Origin: Auritidibacter sp. Marseille-P8566 | GTDB lineage: Bacteria > Bacteroidota > Bacteroidia > Flavobacteriales > Flavobacteriaceae | Length of the DNA: 6,451 bases | Reading direction: 5' to 3' | NCBI GenBank assembly: GCA_943325595.2 | Contig: CALPQA020000111.1 | Coordinates: 1-6,451 of the forward strand | Shown: positions 1-6,451 of the stretch, piece by piece | How the letters are laid out: each line of letters opens with the position of its first letter | Numbering within the stretch: the stretch's first letter is position 1 | The notes under the pieces: generated by a model | Told to the model about the DNA's origin: nothing | Database searches by the model: none | Seen by the model: the letters and a program-made list of their open reading frames with translations, nothing else | Made by a program: the position numbers and the translations under genes

Positions 1-941
1 AACAATTCCACTAAATCCGATTTCAACCTTGGAATTACAACTTCTGTTTCAGGATCGCCCATTCTCACGTTGTATTCTATGACAATTGGTTCACCCTTTA
101 CATTGATTAAACCAATAAAAACAAAACCTTTATACTGAATTCCGTCTTTTTGCAAACCTTCAATTGTAGGTTTAACAATCCTGCTTTCGATTTTTTCTAA
201 TAAAACGGCATCTGCAAAAGGAACTGGGGAAACGGCTCCCATTCCGCCTGTATTCAATCCTGTGTCGCCTTCACCAATTCGTTTGTAATCTTTGGCTGTA
301 GGTAAAATCTTATAATTTTTACCATCTGTCAAAACAAAACAGCTCAATTCTATTCCGTCCAAAAATTCTTCGATAACCACTTTTGAACTGGCTTCACCAA
401 ATTTAGAGTGAACCAACATGTTTATCAATTCATCTTTGGCTTCTTCCAAATCTTTAATGATTAAAACTCCTTTTCCAGCAGCCAATCCGTCTGCTTTCAA
501 CACATATGGAGGTTGTAATGTTTCTAAAAAAGCGCAACCGTTTTCTACTGTTTCTTTTGTAAAACTATCATAACCAGCAGTTGGAATATTGTGTTTTACC
601 AAAAATTCTTTGGCAAACTCTTTGCTTCCTTCTAATTGTGCTCCTTGTTTTGAAGGGCCAATCACAGGAATATGTTTTAAATCAGAATCGTTTTGAAAAA
701 AATCAAAAATCCCTTTTACTAAAGGATCTTCTGGTCCCACAACTACCATTTCAATTTTTTCGCTCAAGGCAAATGCTTTTATGGCGTCAAAATCAGTGAT
801 TTTCAGGTTCACATTTGTGGCAATGCTTTCTGTTCCAGCGTTTCCTGGAGCAACAAATAATTTAGTACAAAGCGGACTTTGAAGCATTTTCCAAGCAAAA
901 GCGTGTTCTCTTCCTCCTGAACCTAATAGTAAAATTGTCAT
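1..941 (-). CDS. purD: Phosphoribosylamine--glycine ligase (GAR synthetase), 3'-truncated by the window edge
   Basis: This enzyme joins glycine to 5-phosphoribosylamine using ATP, giving glycinamide ribonucleotide, the second step of cytosolic de novo purine synthesis. The frame is open from the ATG at 941 to the window edge, giving 313 residues. The family is usually about 420-430 residues, so roughly the last 110 (C-terminal domain) lie outside the window. Recognised motifs are GSGGREHA (7-14) at the N-terminus, GPEDPL (69-74), the ATP-grasp segment [11 protein letters not shown] (149-159), [10 protein letters not shown] (191-200), [15 protein letters not shown] (225-239) and [11 protein letters not shown] (290-300), which carries metal/ATP-binding acidic residues. 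The GREHA motif immediately after the start fixes the ATG. There is no Shine-Dalgarno sequence; the leader is A-rich. It lies 128 nt downstream of the polysaccharide genes, has its own promoter candidate, and is functionally unrelated to them. No frame damage is seen. Confidence 0.97.
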   Translation of the reverse strand, partial: MTILLLGSGGREHAFAWKMLQSPLCTKLFVAPGNAGTESIATNVNLKITDFDAIKAFALSEKIEMVVVGPEDPLVKGIFDFFQNDSDLKHIPVIGPSKQGAQLEGSKEFAKEFLVKHNIPTAGYDSFTKETVENGCAFLETLQPPYVLKADGLAAGKGVLIIKDLEEAKDELINMLVHSKFGEASSKVVIEEFLDGIELSCFVLTDGKNYKILPTAKDYKRIGEGDTGLNTGGMGAVSPVPFADAVLLEKIESRIVKPTIEGLQKDGIQYKGFVFIGLINVKGEPIVIEYNVRMGDPETEVVIPRLKSDLVEL

Positions 942-965
942 TGTGTAGTTGATTGTTGTGAAGTG

Positions 966-973
966 CAAAAATA
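966..973 (-). promoter_or_regulatory. Candidate Bacteroidota -7 promoter element for purD
   Basis: Read on the minus strand, these bases are TATTTTTG, an exact match to the Bacteroidota -7 consensus TAnnTTTG. The element ends 24 nt before the purD ATG, which would give a leader of about 20 nt. No convincing TTTG -33 element is found 19-21 nt further upstream; the best there are TGGC-like. In such AT-rich DNA a single 8-mer match is only suggestive, though its position between the two genes is right. Confidence 0.4.
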
Positions 974-1045
974 ATTTCTTTTGCGTTTATAAAGCCATTA
1001 AAAGAGAAAAATTTTGAAGGAATTTATATCAAAAGGTTATGCGCT

Positions 1046-1063
1046 ATGATTTTAAAAAATCAT
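1046..1063 (-). terminator. Weak AT-rich hairpin after the sugar-transferase gene
   Basis: ATGATTTT and its complement AAAATCAT form an 8-bp inverted repeat with a 2-nt centre, in practice a 7-bp stem with a 4-nt loop. It begins 6 nt after the stop codon of the WcaJ-like gene. The stem is almost all A-T and no U-run follows it on the minus strand, so it is at best a poor intrinsic terminator. It is listed because nothing stronger separates the polysaccharide operon from purD. Confidence 0.25.
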
Positions 1064-1069
1064 TCTAAG

Positions 1070-2437
1070 TTAGTAGGCCTTTTTTTCGCCTTTGATAATA
1101 TTCAAAACCGTTTGAACGATGATTTTTAAATCTAAAATTAACGACCAATTATCGATGTAGAAAACATCTAGTTTTATTCGGTTTATCATGTCGTCGTCAG
1201 ACTCAATTTCTCCACGAAAGCCTTTAACCTGAGCTAAACCGGTAATTCCAGGTTTTACATAATGGCGTACCATGTATTTTTTTATCTTATTTCCATAAGA
1301 CTTATTTTGCGACCAAAGATGGGGTCTTGGTCCTACTACAGACATTTCTCCGAACAACACGTTTATAAATTGTGGCAATTCGTCCATGCTTGTTTTTCTC
1401 ATAAACTTCCCAATTTTTGTAACCCGTGGGTCGTTCTTGGAAGCTTCTTTTTCTGTAGTTCCATTTAATTTCATTGATCGAAATTTATAGCAATAAAACT
1501 CTTTCTCGTCTAATCCGGGCCTGCCCTGCTTGAAAAAAACCGGCCCTTTTGACTCCATTTTTATTAAAAATGCTAGGAGAGGAACAACCCAAGACAAAAG
1601 AAAAACAATAACAAGTAAAGCAAAAATTACGTCAAAAAATCTTTTTATCGCTTTTGTAGTTGGATCGTGCAATATTGTCTTTTGCATTGATAATACTGGA
1701 AACATTTCGTAATAATTGATTTTTAGCTTTTTTGAAAAAATCTCTTTTGTCCCAGGAATGAATTTTATAACAATTTCGTTTTCATCAGAAAATTCAACAA
1801 TATCTGCCAATTGCTCATTTGTCATTTCGTCTAAAGCACAGTAAATCTCATCTACTTTATTTTCGATTACAAATGTTTTCAAATAGTCTACATTCCCTAA
1901 AATTTCATCATTTTTCTTTTTATTTGAAAAGTATCCTAAAAAGCGATATCCGTAGTCATTCCTTGATTCAAAAAGCTGCTTTAACCGAATGCATTCTTCA
2001 GCAAATCCTATAATTACGACATTTCTGTAATTACTCCCAGTGATAATTCTGTATTTTTTTAAATAGTAAAATAAAAGGAATTTAGAGATGGTTATTAATG
2101 AAACACAGGAAACCATGTAATACAATAATGCCCTTCCGCTAAAAATAACTTCTTTAGAAAAAGGATAAAAAGCAATAATTAAAAGAGAAAATAAGGCGCC
2201 TTGCTTTACAATTTTAGTAAGAATTTCTACTGGAGTTGTAAATCTAAAAACATCGTAAAATTTAATAAGAAAGGCAATAGTTGCCCATGAAGCTAGCAGA
2301 TAACCAATGTAGTTACTGTAATTTAGATTGAGCCCTTTAAAAAAATACAATGCTAAAATAGAGACAACCAATAAGTCAAAAACGATGCTTATTGGCCGTA
2401 TATATTTAGAATATCTTCCTGAGTGAGCTGCGGTCAT
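1070..2437 (-). CDS. WcaJ-type undecaprenyl-phosphate sugar-1-phosphate transferase (polyprenyl glycosylphosphotransferase)
   Basis: It probably starts repeat-unit synthesis by moving a sugar-1-phosphate (glucose-1-P in the best-known relatives) from a UDP-sugar to undecaprenyl phosphate on the inner face of the inner membrane. The 455-residue protein has the long polyPGT layout: four hydrophobic segments (about 15-33, 42-60, 79-95, 103-125), a Rossmann-like CoA_binding_3 region (about 137-250, with NVVIIGFAEE at 139-148), a membrane helix (about 266-293) with a central proline (P286) as expected for the re-entrant helix, and then the catalytic domain. Catalytic-domain motifs are KRFFDV (265-270), GPVFFKQGRPG (298-308), YKFRSM (317-322), NDPRVTKIGKFMRKTSMDEL (335-354) containing the Asp-Glu pair D352-E353, SVVGPRP (366-372) and KPGITG (395-400). 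By analogy with PglC, D352 would be the nucleophile. The ATG lies 1 nt after the upstream stop, suggesting translational coupling; no Shine-Dalgarno is seen. The sugar specificity cannot be read from sequence. Confidence 0.93.
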   Translation of the reverse strand: MTAAHSGRYSKYIRPISIVFDLLVVSILALYFFKGLNLNYSNYIGYLLASWATIAFLIKFYDVFRFTTPVEILTKIVKQGALFSLLIIAFYPFSKEVIFSGRALLYYMVSCVSLITISKFLLFYYLKKYRIITGSNYRNVVIIGFAEECIRLKQLFESRNDYGYRFLGYFSNKKKNDEILGNVDYLKTFVIENKVDEIYCALDEMTNEQLADIVEFSDENEIVIKFIPGTKEIFSKKLKINYYEMFPVLSMQKTILHDPTTKAIKRFFDVIFALLVIVFLLSWVVPLLAFLIKMESKGPVFFKQGRPGLDEKEFYCYKFRSMKLNGTTEKEASKNDPRVTKIGKFMRKTSMDELPQFINVLFGEMSVVGPRPHLWSQNKSYGNKIKKYMVRHYVKPGITGLAQVKGFRGEIESDDDMINRIKLDVFYIDNWSLILDLKIIVQTVLNIIKGEKKAY

Positions 2438-2438
2438 A

Positions 2439-3422
2439 CTAACGGATATATCCAGAGAAATCTTTGTGTTCCTCTTTTAATAATTCTTCTTTAGAAAGAG
2501 ATTTGAAATAATCGTAAGTTATTTTCATTCCTTCTTCTCTTGATACTTTTGCTTCCCAGCCCAACAATGTTCTAGCTTTTGTAATGTCTGGTTGGCGTTG
2601 TAAAGGATCGTTTATAGGTAAAGGGTGGTAAACCACTTTTTGATTGGTCCCTGTTAGTTTTATGATTTCGTCAGCAAAATCCTTGATAGTAATTTCGTCC
2701 GGATTTCCAATATTCACGGGATATACATAATCAGAATGTAACAATCTGAAAATTCCTTCCACTTGGTCGTCAACATAGCAAAAAGAACGTGTTTGCATTC
2801 CGTCTCCAAAAATGGTTAAATCTTCACCTCGAAGTGCTTGTCCGATGAACGCAGGAATTACCCTTCCGTCATTGAGTCGCATTCTTGGTCCGTAGGTATT
2901 GAATATTCTTACAATTCGAGTTTCAACTCCGTGAAATGTATGATAAGCCATTGTGATTGATTCTTGGAATCGTTTGGCTTCGTCATAAACTCCTCGAGGT
3001 CCTATCGTATTTACGTTTCCATAATATTCTTCAGTTTGTGGATGTACTAATGGATCTCCATAAATTTCAGAAGTAGACGCAATTAGGATTCTTGCGTTTT
3101 TAACTCTTGCCAAACCTAAAAGATTGTGCGTTCCCAAAGAACCTACTTTTAGTGTTTGAATTGGGATTTTTAAATAATCAATTGGACTAGCAGGAGAAGC
3201 AAAATGCAAAATATAATCTAACTTTCCCGGGACGTGTACAAATTTCGTTATATCGTGATGGTAAAACTCAAAATGTTCAAGTTTAAACAAATGTTCTATG
3301 TTTCTTAAATCGCCCGTTATGAGGTTGTCCATACCAATGACTTGGTAGCCTTCTTTTATAAAACGATCACACAAATGGGAGCCTAAAAAACCAGCTGCTC
3401 CGGTAATTAAAATTCTTTTCAT
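2439..3422 (-). CDS. UDP-glucuronate decarboxylase (UDP-xylose synthase), extended SDR family
   Basis: It is predicted to convert UDP-glucuronate to UDP-xylose in the cytosol through a 4-keto intermediate, recycling bound NAD+. The 327 residues match single-domain UXS enzymes. The N-terminal Rossmann motif is GAAGFLG (8-14), D32 is placed to bind the NAD ribose, and LHFASPASP (72-80) is a UXS hallmark. The active-site segment [10 protein letters not shown] (115-124) supplies T117, S118 and E119. The [11 protein letters not shown] run (141-151) holds the SDR Y146/K150 pair. NTYGPRM (175-181) and DPLQRQPDI (272-280), with R276, correspond to the conserved substrate-site arginine of UXS. E119 and R276 favour decarboxylation over simple 4-epimerisation or 4,6-dehydration. 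The start is fixed by the Rossmann strand beginning at residue 3. The UDP-glucose 6-dehydrogenase that would supply its substrate is not in the window. A related NAD-dependent epimerase/dehydratase activity is the main alternative. Confidence 0.88.
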   Translation of the reverse strand: MKRILITGAAGFLGSHLCDRFIKEGYQVIGMDNLITGDLRNIEHLFKLEHFEFYHHDITKFVHVPGKLDYILHFASPASPIDYLKIPIQTLKVGSLGTHNLLGLARVKNARILIASTSEIYGDPLVHPQTEEYYGNVNTIGPRGVYDEAKRFQESITMAYHTFHGVETRIVRIFNTYGPRMRLNDGRVIPAFIGQALRGEDLTIFGDGMQTRSFCYVDDQVEGIFRLLHSDYVYPVNIGNPDEITIKDFADEIIKLTGTNQKVVYHPLPINDPLQRQPDITKARTLLGWEAKVSREEGMKITYDYFKSLSKEELLKEEHKDFSGYIR

Positions 3423-3476
3423 ATAGACTTGTGTTTCGTGTTTTATCTAATATTGTATTATAAACGTTAAAATTAA

Positions 3477-3488
3477 TATAATATTATA
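3477..3488. repeat. 12-bp perfect palindrome next to the polymerase stop codon
   Basis: TATAATATTATA is its own reverse complement and abuts the stop codon of the O-antigen polymerase/ligase-type gene, within the 66-nt gap before the UDP-xylose synthase gene. A second small inverted repeat, TAATA-TTG-TATTA, lies at 3448-3460. Both are pure or nearly pure A-T, so they may be composition effects. The rest of this gap shows no clear promoter or terminator. Confidence 0.25.
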
Positions 3489-4820
3489 CTAAGGAGAAAT
3501 TGTTTTTTCGAATTTTAAATTGGAATTGAAAATACAATACATTAGTATAAAGAATGTGATTCCTCTTTGTCTCCAGAGGAAAGACTCTGTGAAAAATAGC
3601 GCTATTATTAAAACCGAAAAGGCAATGTGTACAAAGCTTTTGGTTTTCATTGCATTTCTAAACGATAGGAATACCATTGTAAGCAATAATAGTAATCCAA
3701 AAATTCCTAGTTCTGCAAAAACCTGGATGTATTGGTTGTGAAAATTCTTCGTTTGGTAGCCTCCTTGATTTTCATTTCCTAGAAAAAGATTGTAATGAAT
3801 GCCTTTTTCAACAATTTTAGAATAGGAAGCGTCCAAACCAAATCCTGTCCAAAAAATAGATTCCTCCTGAAGAAATTCGATGAAAATTCTAAATTGATAC
3901 ACTCGAAAAGCAGTTCCTGGAAAATAATCATTAGGCTTGAAAACATGGTTCGTCCAAGCTTGCTTAATACTTACATTATAAACTTTTTCTGAGCCTTTGC
4001 TAATAACATCATTAACGCTACTATCGGTCATTATGGTTTCATATTCTTCCTTGAAACGCTCTTTTATTTTTCCTATAAAGGAAATTGAAATAAGAATTAC
4101 AAGCAACAAAATAAGGTTTTTTAGGCGCATTTTTTTTGATGTTTTCGAGTAAAACAAATGGTAACAAACCAAAAGTCCCATAAAAACCACAATAATATTT
4201 TTTGATGACAATAAAAAAACCATTACGAATAATAGCACTAATGAGAATTTATCAAATAGACCTTTTTGTTGTTTTTCAAGAAAGTAAAAGAAGGAAACGG
4301 CAACATATACTGAAACATGAATTGCATTTACATCTTTTGTAACCAATTCATGATAAAAGAAAACCGATGTGTCCTTTAAGAATATAAACCGCAACAATGC
4401 TTTTGCTAGATAAAATAGGCTATACGCTACAATTCCATAACTGTACCACTTGATTATTTTCTCTTTTTCTAAAGCGGAAAAAGAACGGAATAACAAAAAA
4501 CAAACTGGAATTAATAACAGTGGCAATTCTTTTGACAAGCCATTTAAAGTTCTCTCGAAATCAATTGTCCAAGTGATTGAGAGCAACATCAAAACATACA
4601 AAACAATTGGCAAAATCAGATTTAAATCCAATTTTATATTTTGTTTTTTGAGTGATATTAAAGTGACAACAAACAGAAAAACTAGAGCTATGCTGTTAAA
4701 AGCATAACTTAATGGAATACATAATAAAGCAAGAACAATTAAAAGTAAAGTAGAATGGCTACTGTTTTCTTGTTTCAGATTTTGAAATGCATTCTTCGAA
4801 AAGTTGAAGATATTCGCCAT
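3489..4820 (-). CDS. O-antigen polymerase/ligase-type integral membrane protein (Wzy/WaaL-like)
   Basis: It probably acts at the periplasmic face of the inner membrane, either joining lipid-linked repeat units into a polymer (Wzy) or moving finished glycan to an acceptor (WaaL-type ligase). The 443 residues form about 12 hydrophobic segments (first at about 23-56, last at about 419-433). A large hydrophilic periplasmic-type loop (about 251-360) precedes the last three. The loop carries TGFGLD (325-330) and ends in NFHNQYIQVFAELGIFGLL (359-377), the His-Asn...Glu-Leu-Gly signature of the O-antigen ligase family (PF04932). WTIDFERT (84-91), early in the chain, is also typical. The ATG at 4820 lies 62 nt inside the upstream gene in another frame. 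It is the only ATG before the first membrane segment (the next Met is residue 78), so I keep it. A GGGA stretch about 10 nt upstream is only a weak ribosome site. In a cluster with an initiating transferase, polymerase is the likelier role. Confidence 0.87.
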   Translation of the reverse strand: MANIFNFSKNAFQNLKQENSSHSTLLLIVLALLCIPLSYAFNSIALVFLFVVTLISLKKQNIKLDLNLILPIVLYVLMLLSITWTIDFERTLNGLSKELPLLLIPVCFLLFRSFSALEKEKIIKWYSYGIVAYSLFYLAKALLRFIFLKDTSVFFYHELVTKDVNAIHVSVYVAVSFFYFLEKQQKGLFDKFSLVLLFVMVFLLSSKNIIVVFMGLLVCYHLFYSKTSKKMRLKNLILLLVILISISFIGKIKERFKEEYETIMTDSSVNDVISKGSEKVYNVSIKQAWTNHVFKPNDYFPGTAFRVYQFRIFIEFLQEESIFWTGFGLDASYSKIVEKGIHYNLFLGNENQGGYQTKNFHNQYIQVFAELGIFGLLLLLTMVFLSFRNAMKTKSFVHIAFSVLIIALFFTESFLWRQRGITFFILMYCIFNSNLKFEKTISP

Positions 4821-5868
4821 TTATTTTATCCCAATTAAATTCATTTTCAATAGCATCAAAGTTGTTTTGAACCAATTGCAAGTTATCATTTTTTTTGATT
4901 GTTTCTAAAATATTTTTTACCTCTTGTGGGTTAGAAAAATAATAGCCATTTTCTTTAAGAATTGCTTTATTAAAATGATTATTGTGTGCAATTATAAATG
5001 CTTTAGACGCCATTGCTTCAAGCAAAGAAGGATTGGTTCCACCAACAGAATGACCGTGGAAATAAAAATTAGAAAAGTACCGAAGGTTATTCAGCTTATT
5101 TATGTTGAATTCTGCACCTATAAAACGAATTGCTTTTTTTGTGCTGAATTTATTTTTTAGATAATTTCCGTATTTTGTATTGTGGTTTCCTACAACTAAA
5201 ATTGTAGTTTCCTCTTTGCATAAAACAATTCCATCGAGTACAGTTTCAATATTATTTTCTGGTTCGAAACGAGCCATAATCATATTATAATTGTTCTTCG
5301 TAACATTGTACTCCTTCAATATTTCTTCGTCTGGGCTTTCAAAAACCGTTGCTCCGTATGGAATATAAGTCGAAATGACTTTATGTTTTTCGGTTAAATA
5401 TTTTTGGATACCCAACGAATCTGATATTAAATAATCACTGCTTTTGACTGCTAATCGTTCTGCAAATTTCAAAAATTGTTGAACAGGCTTAGAATATTTT
5501 GAACGTTTCCATTCTAAACCATCCATATTAGTTATGATAACTGGCTTTTTAGGCAATAAGAAAAACCAGACTGAATTACTGGTGTAACCCAATTGCAAAA
5601 CAACATCAAAATCACGTTTTCGAGAATCTATAATGCAATTGAAATCGTATATAAACTGCCCAAAGGTTCCTAATTTGTATTCTGGATCGTATTGATGTAT
5701 AAGGTGTACCCCTTTGAACGTTTTTTCTTGATAAAGGTGGTCATGAGAATTATAAACATAGACTTCGTGGCCTTTCTCTGCAAGGTATACAGAGAAAAAT
5801 TCGGCAAATTGTTCAAATCCTGAATAATGATTTGGAATTCCGCGAGTCCCTAAAATGGCTATTTTCAT
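4759..5868 (-). CDS. Glycosyltransferase with N-terminal DUF1972 domain (WchF/rhamnosyltransferase-like)
   Basis: It is predicted to add one sugar from a nucleotide donor to the lipid-linked repeat unit at the cytosolic membrane face. The 369-residue protein has a two-domain GT-B layout. The N-terminal half carries the DUF1972 (PF09314) signature GTRGIPNHYSGFEQF (7-21), plus MDGLEWKRSKYS (115-126) and the interdomain IPYGA (169-173). The C-terminal half has ARFEPENNI (199-207), VVGNHN (225-230) and HGHSVGGTNPSLLEAMA (271-287). In that last motif only the second Glu of the GT4 EX7E pair is kept (E284); a Gly (G276) sits at the first position, as I recall being common in this subfamily. Family members include capsule rhamnosyltransferases, but donor and linkage cannot be assigned here. 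The start is set by the beta-strand MKIAILGTRG. The last 62 nt overlap the next gene, and 68 nt separate it from the glycosyltransferase upstream. Confidence 0.9.
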   Translation of the reverse strand: MKIAILGTRGIPNHYSGFEQFAEFFSVYLAEKGHEVYVYNSHDHLYQEKTFKGVHLIHQYDPEYKLGTFGQFIYDFNCIIDSRKRDFDVVLQLGYTSNSVWFFLLPKKPVIITNMDGLEWKRSKYSKPVQQFLKFAERLAVKSSDYLISDSLGIQKYLTEKHKVISTYIPYGATVFESPDEEILKEYNVTKNNYNMIMARFEPENNIETVLDGIVLCKEETTILVVGNHNTKYGNYLKNKFSTKKAIRFIGAEFNINKLNNLRYFSNFYFHGHSVGGTNPSLLEAMASKAFIIAHNNHFNKAILKENGYYFSNPQEVKNILETIKKNDNLQLVQNNFDAIENEFNWDKINGEYLQLFEECISKSETRKQ

Positions 5869-5921
5869 GAAATGTTTTATTTTCAGATGGCTAAAATAGT
5901 CTTTTTATGAAAATTTTTAGG
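5849..5921 (-). promoter_or_regulatory. Inverted repeat that could pair over the glycosyltransferase start codon
   Basis: ATTTTCAT (plus strand 5861-5868, the complement of the start codon and next bases) has a perfect 8-bp partner, ATGAAAAT, at 5907-5914. The pairing extends after a 5-nt bulge through CCTAAAA (5849-5855) with TTTTAGG (5915-5921), making 15 pairs. In the minus-strand mRNA the ATG would lie inside the stem, with a 38-nt loop. A short palindrome, TTTCATGAAA (5863-5872), also straddles the start. The pairs are mostly A-U, so stability is modest and a regulatory role is only inferred. No good promoter is visible in this 68-nt gap; TATTTTAG on the minus strand is a 7-of-8 match to the -7 consensus. 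Confidence 0.25.
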
Positions 5922-5936
5922 TTTTGAAATATTAAA

Positions 5937-6451
5937 TTAAAGTAATTTTTTAAAAATTTGGGCAGACAAATCCCATTTGTATTTCAAATGGACTTGATTT
6001 CGTTTTTCTTCAATTAAATTGTCCTGTAAAGCGATTATAATTTTCAAGTTCAAATCGTCTGAACTAGATGGATCAAAAAGGCAATTACCAATAAATTTAA
6101 AATCTGACATTGCGGTGGTATTAGAACAAACTGTTGGGATACCTGACGCTATAGACTCTAATGGAGGAATGCCAAATCCTTCTGCAAAAGAGGGATATAC
6201 TGATAATGTTGATGCTCTAACGAGGTGCACTAAATCATGAAATCCTATTTTCTTTAAGTGGACTATTTGTTCTTTTACCTCTTTTTCTAGCAGATTATAA
6301 TAGTTATTGTACCTTTTATTCTCAATTGCATCATCGCCAATAAAAACTAATTTGTATTTTTTGTAATATCCGTTTTCTACAAATGTTTTAAGCAACGTAA
6401 GATGATTTTTTCTTGGTTCCCATCGGCTAACAAATAAAAAATAATTTTCAA
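5937..6451 (-). CDS. GT4-family glycosyltransferase, N-terminal part outside the window
   Basis: It is predicted to transfer a sugar from a nucleotide donor to the growing repeat unit in the cytosol. The frame is open from the window edge to the TAA at 5937, giving the last 170 residues, essentially the C-terminal donor-binding Rossmann domain of a GT-B enzyme usually near 350-400 residues. It begins with FLFVSRWEPRKNHLTLLKTF (4-23), the usual strand and R/K-bearing loop that contacts the donor diphosphate. KLVFIGDD (33-40) follows, then YPSFAEGFGIPPLES (85-99), with the complete EX7E motif (E90, E98). A TTG codon at 6395 could be mistaken for a start, but the conserved upstream codons show the gene continues past 6451. 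It reads into the DUF1972 glycosyltransferase 68 nt downstream, probably in the same operon. Donor and linkage are unknown. Confidence 0.92.
   Translation of the reverse strand, partial: ENYFLFVSRWEPRKNHLTLLKTFVENGYYKKYKLVFIGDDAIENKRYNNYYNLLEKEVKEQIVHLKKIGFHDLVHLVRASTLSVYPSFAEGFGIPPLESIASGIPTVCSNTTAMSDFKFIGNCLFDPSSSDDLNLKIIIALQDNLIEEKRNQVHLKYKWDLSAQIFKKLL

Noticed and set aside
581..799. Plus-strand open frame opposite purD, and the other plus-strand frames at 1262-1468, 1530-1712, 1819-2013, 3520-3741, 3795-3992, 4450-4707, 4924-5160 and 6019-6240
   Set aside because: Each lies antisense inside a well-recognised minus-strand gene, is under 90 codons, and gives a protein without recognisable motifs. 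They are antisense shadows of conserved coding sequence.
1080..1086. Run of seven T near the end of the WcaJ-like gene, as a terminator U-tract or slippage site
   Set aside because: On the coding strand it is an A-run encoding the lysine-rich C-terminus, with no stem of matching polarity beside it.
3423..3488. A separate promoter for the UDP-xylose synthase gene in the 66-nt gap
   Set aside because: No TAnnTTTG element is found on the minus strand. TATAAT-like strings occur but are unremarkable in this almost pure A-T stretch.
4130..4137. Run of eight T (A8 on the coding strand) within the O-antigen polymerase/ligase-type gene, as a possible phase-variation tract
   Set aside because: It encodes part of an ordinary Ser-Lys-Lys-Met stretch (A-rich lysine codons). 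Runs of this length are expected by chance in such AT-rich DNA, and no frame alteration is present. It would need read-level length variation to be of interest.
5937..6395. Treating the right-hand glycosyltransferase as a complete 152-residue protein starting at the TTG at 6395
   Set aside because: The frame stays open to the window edge, and the upstream codons encode the conserved FVSRWEPRKNH segment of GT4 enzymes. The gene is cut by the window and is not a short protein.
1..6451. A new defence, mobile or RNA-based system in the window
   Set aside because: All long minus-strand frames belong to known purine or polysaccharide enzyme families. There are no long direct repeats, transposase or integrase motifs, tRNA-like folds or spacer arrays, and intergenic space totals under 300 bases.

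Overview
The window is an ordinary, well-preserved stretch of an AT-rich genome. It looks like a member of the Bacteroidota, most likely a Flavobacterium-like flavobacterium. The reasons are the low GC content, the near absence of Shine-Dalgarno sequences before the starts, a TATTTTTG element matching the Bacteroidota -7 consensus upstream of purD, and the character of the proteins. The taxonomic call is inference.

Every supported gene lies on the minus strand, so transcription runs from high to low coordinates. In that order they are: the C-terminal half of a GT4-type glycosyltransferase (6451-5937, its beginning outside the window); a complete glycosyltransferase of the DUF1972 type (5868-4759); a polytopic O-antigen polymerase/ligase-type membrane protein whose start overlaps the preceding gene by 62 nt (4820-3489); a UDP-glucuronate decarboxylase/UDP-xylose synthase (3422-2439); a WcaJ-type polyprenyl-phosphate sugar-1-phosphate transferase starting 1 nt after the previous stop (2437-1070); and, after a 128-nt gap, the first 313 codons of purD (941-1), which runs off the left edge. 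The gaps inside the polysaccharide block are 68, -62, 66 and 1 nt, which fits a single operon.

The first five genes read as the distal end of an exopolysaccharide, capsule or O-antigen locus of the Wzx/Wzy type. The WcaJ-like enzyme would load the first sugar phosphate onto undecaprenyl phosphate at the inner membrane. The two glycosyltransferases would extend the lipid-linked repeat unit. The decarboxylase would supply UDP-xylose from UDP-glucuronate. The O-antigen-type membrane protein would polymerise or transfer the finished units in the periplasm. The flippase, the export proteins, UDP-glucose 6-dehydrogenase and other sugar-nucleotide enzymes are not in the window. purD is an unrelated purine-biosynthesis gene and probably marks the edge of the locus.

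I found no RNA gene, mobile element, CRISPR array, broken gene or hidden coding region, and no intergenic stretch over 300 bases. I do not see an undescribed system here. The points worth a second look are small: the 62-nt gene overlap, an inverted repeat that could cover a start codon, the chemistry implied by the UDP-xylose synthase, and the unresolved polymerase-versus-ligase identity.
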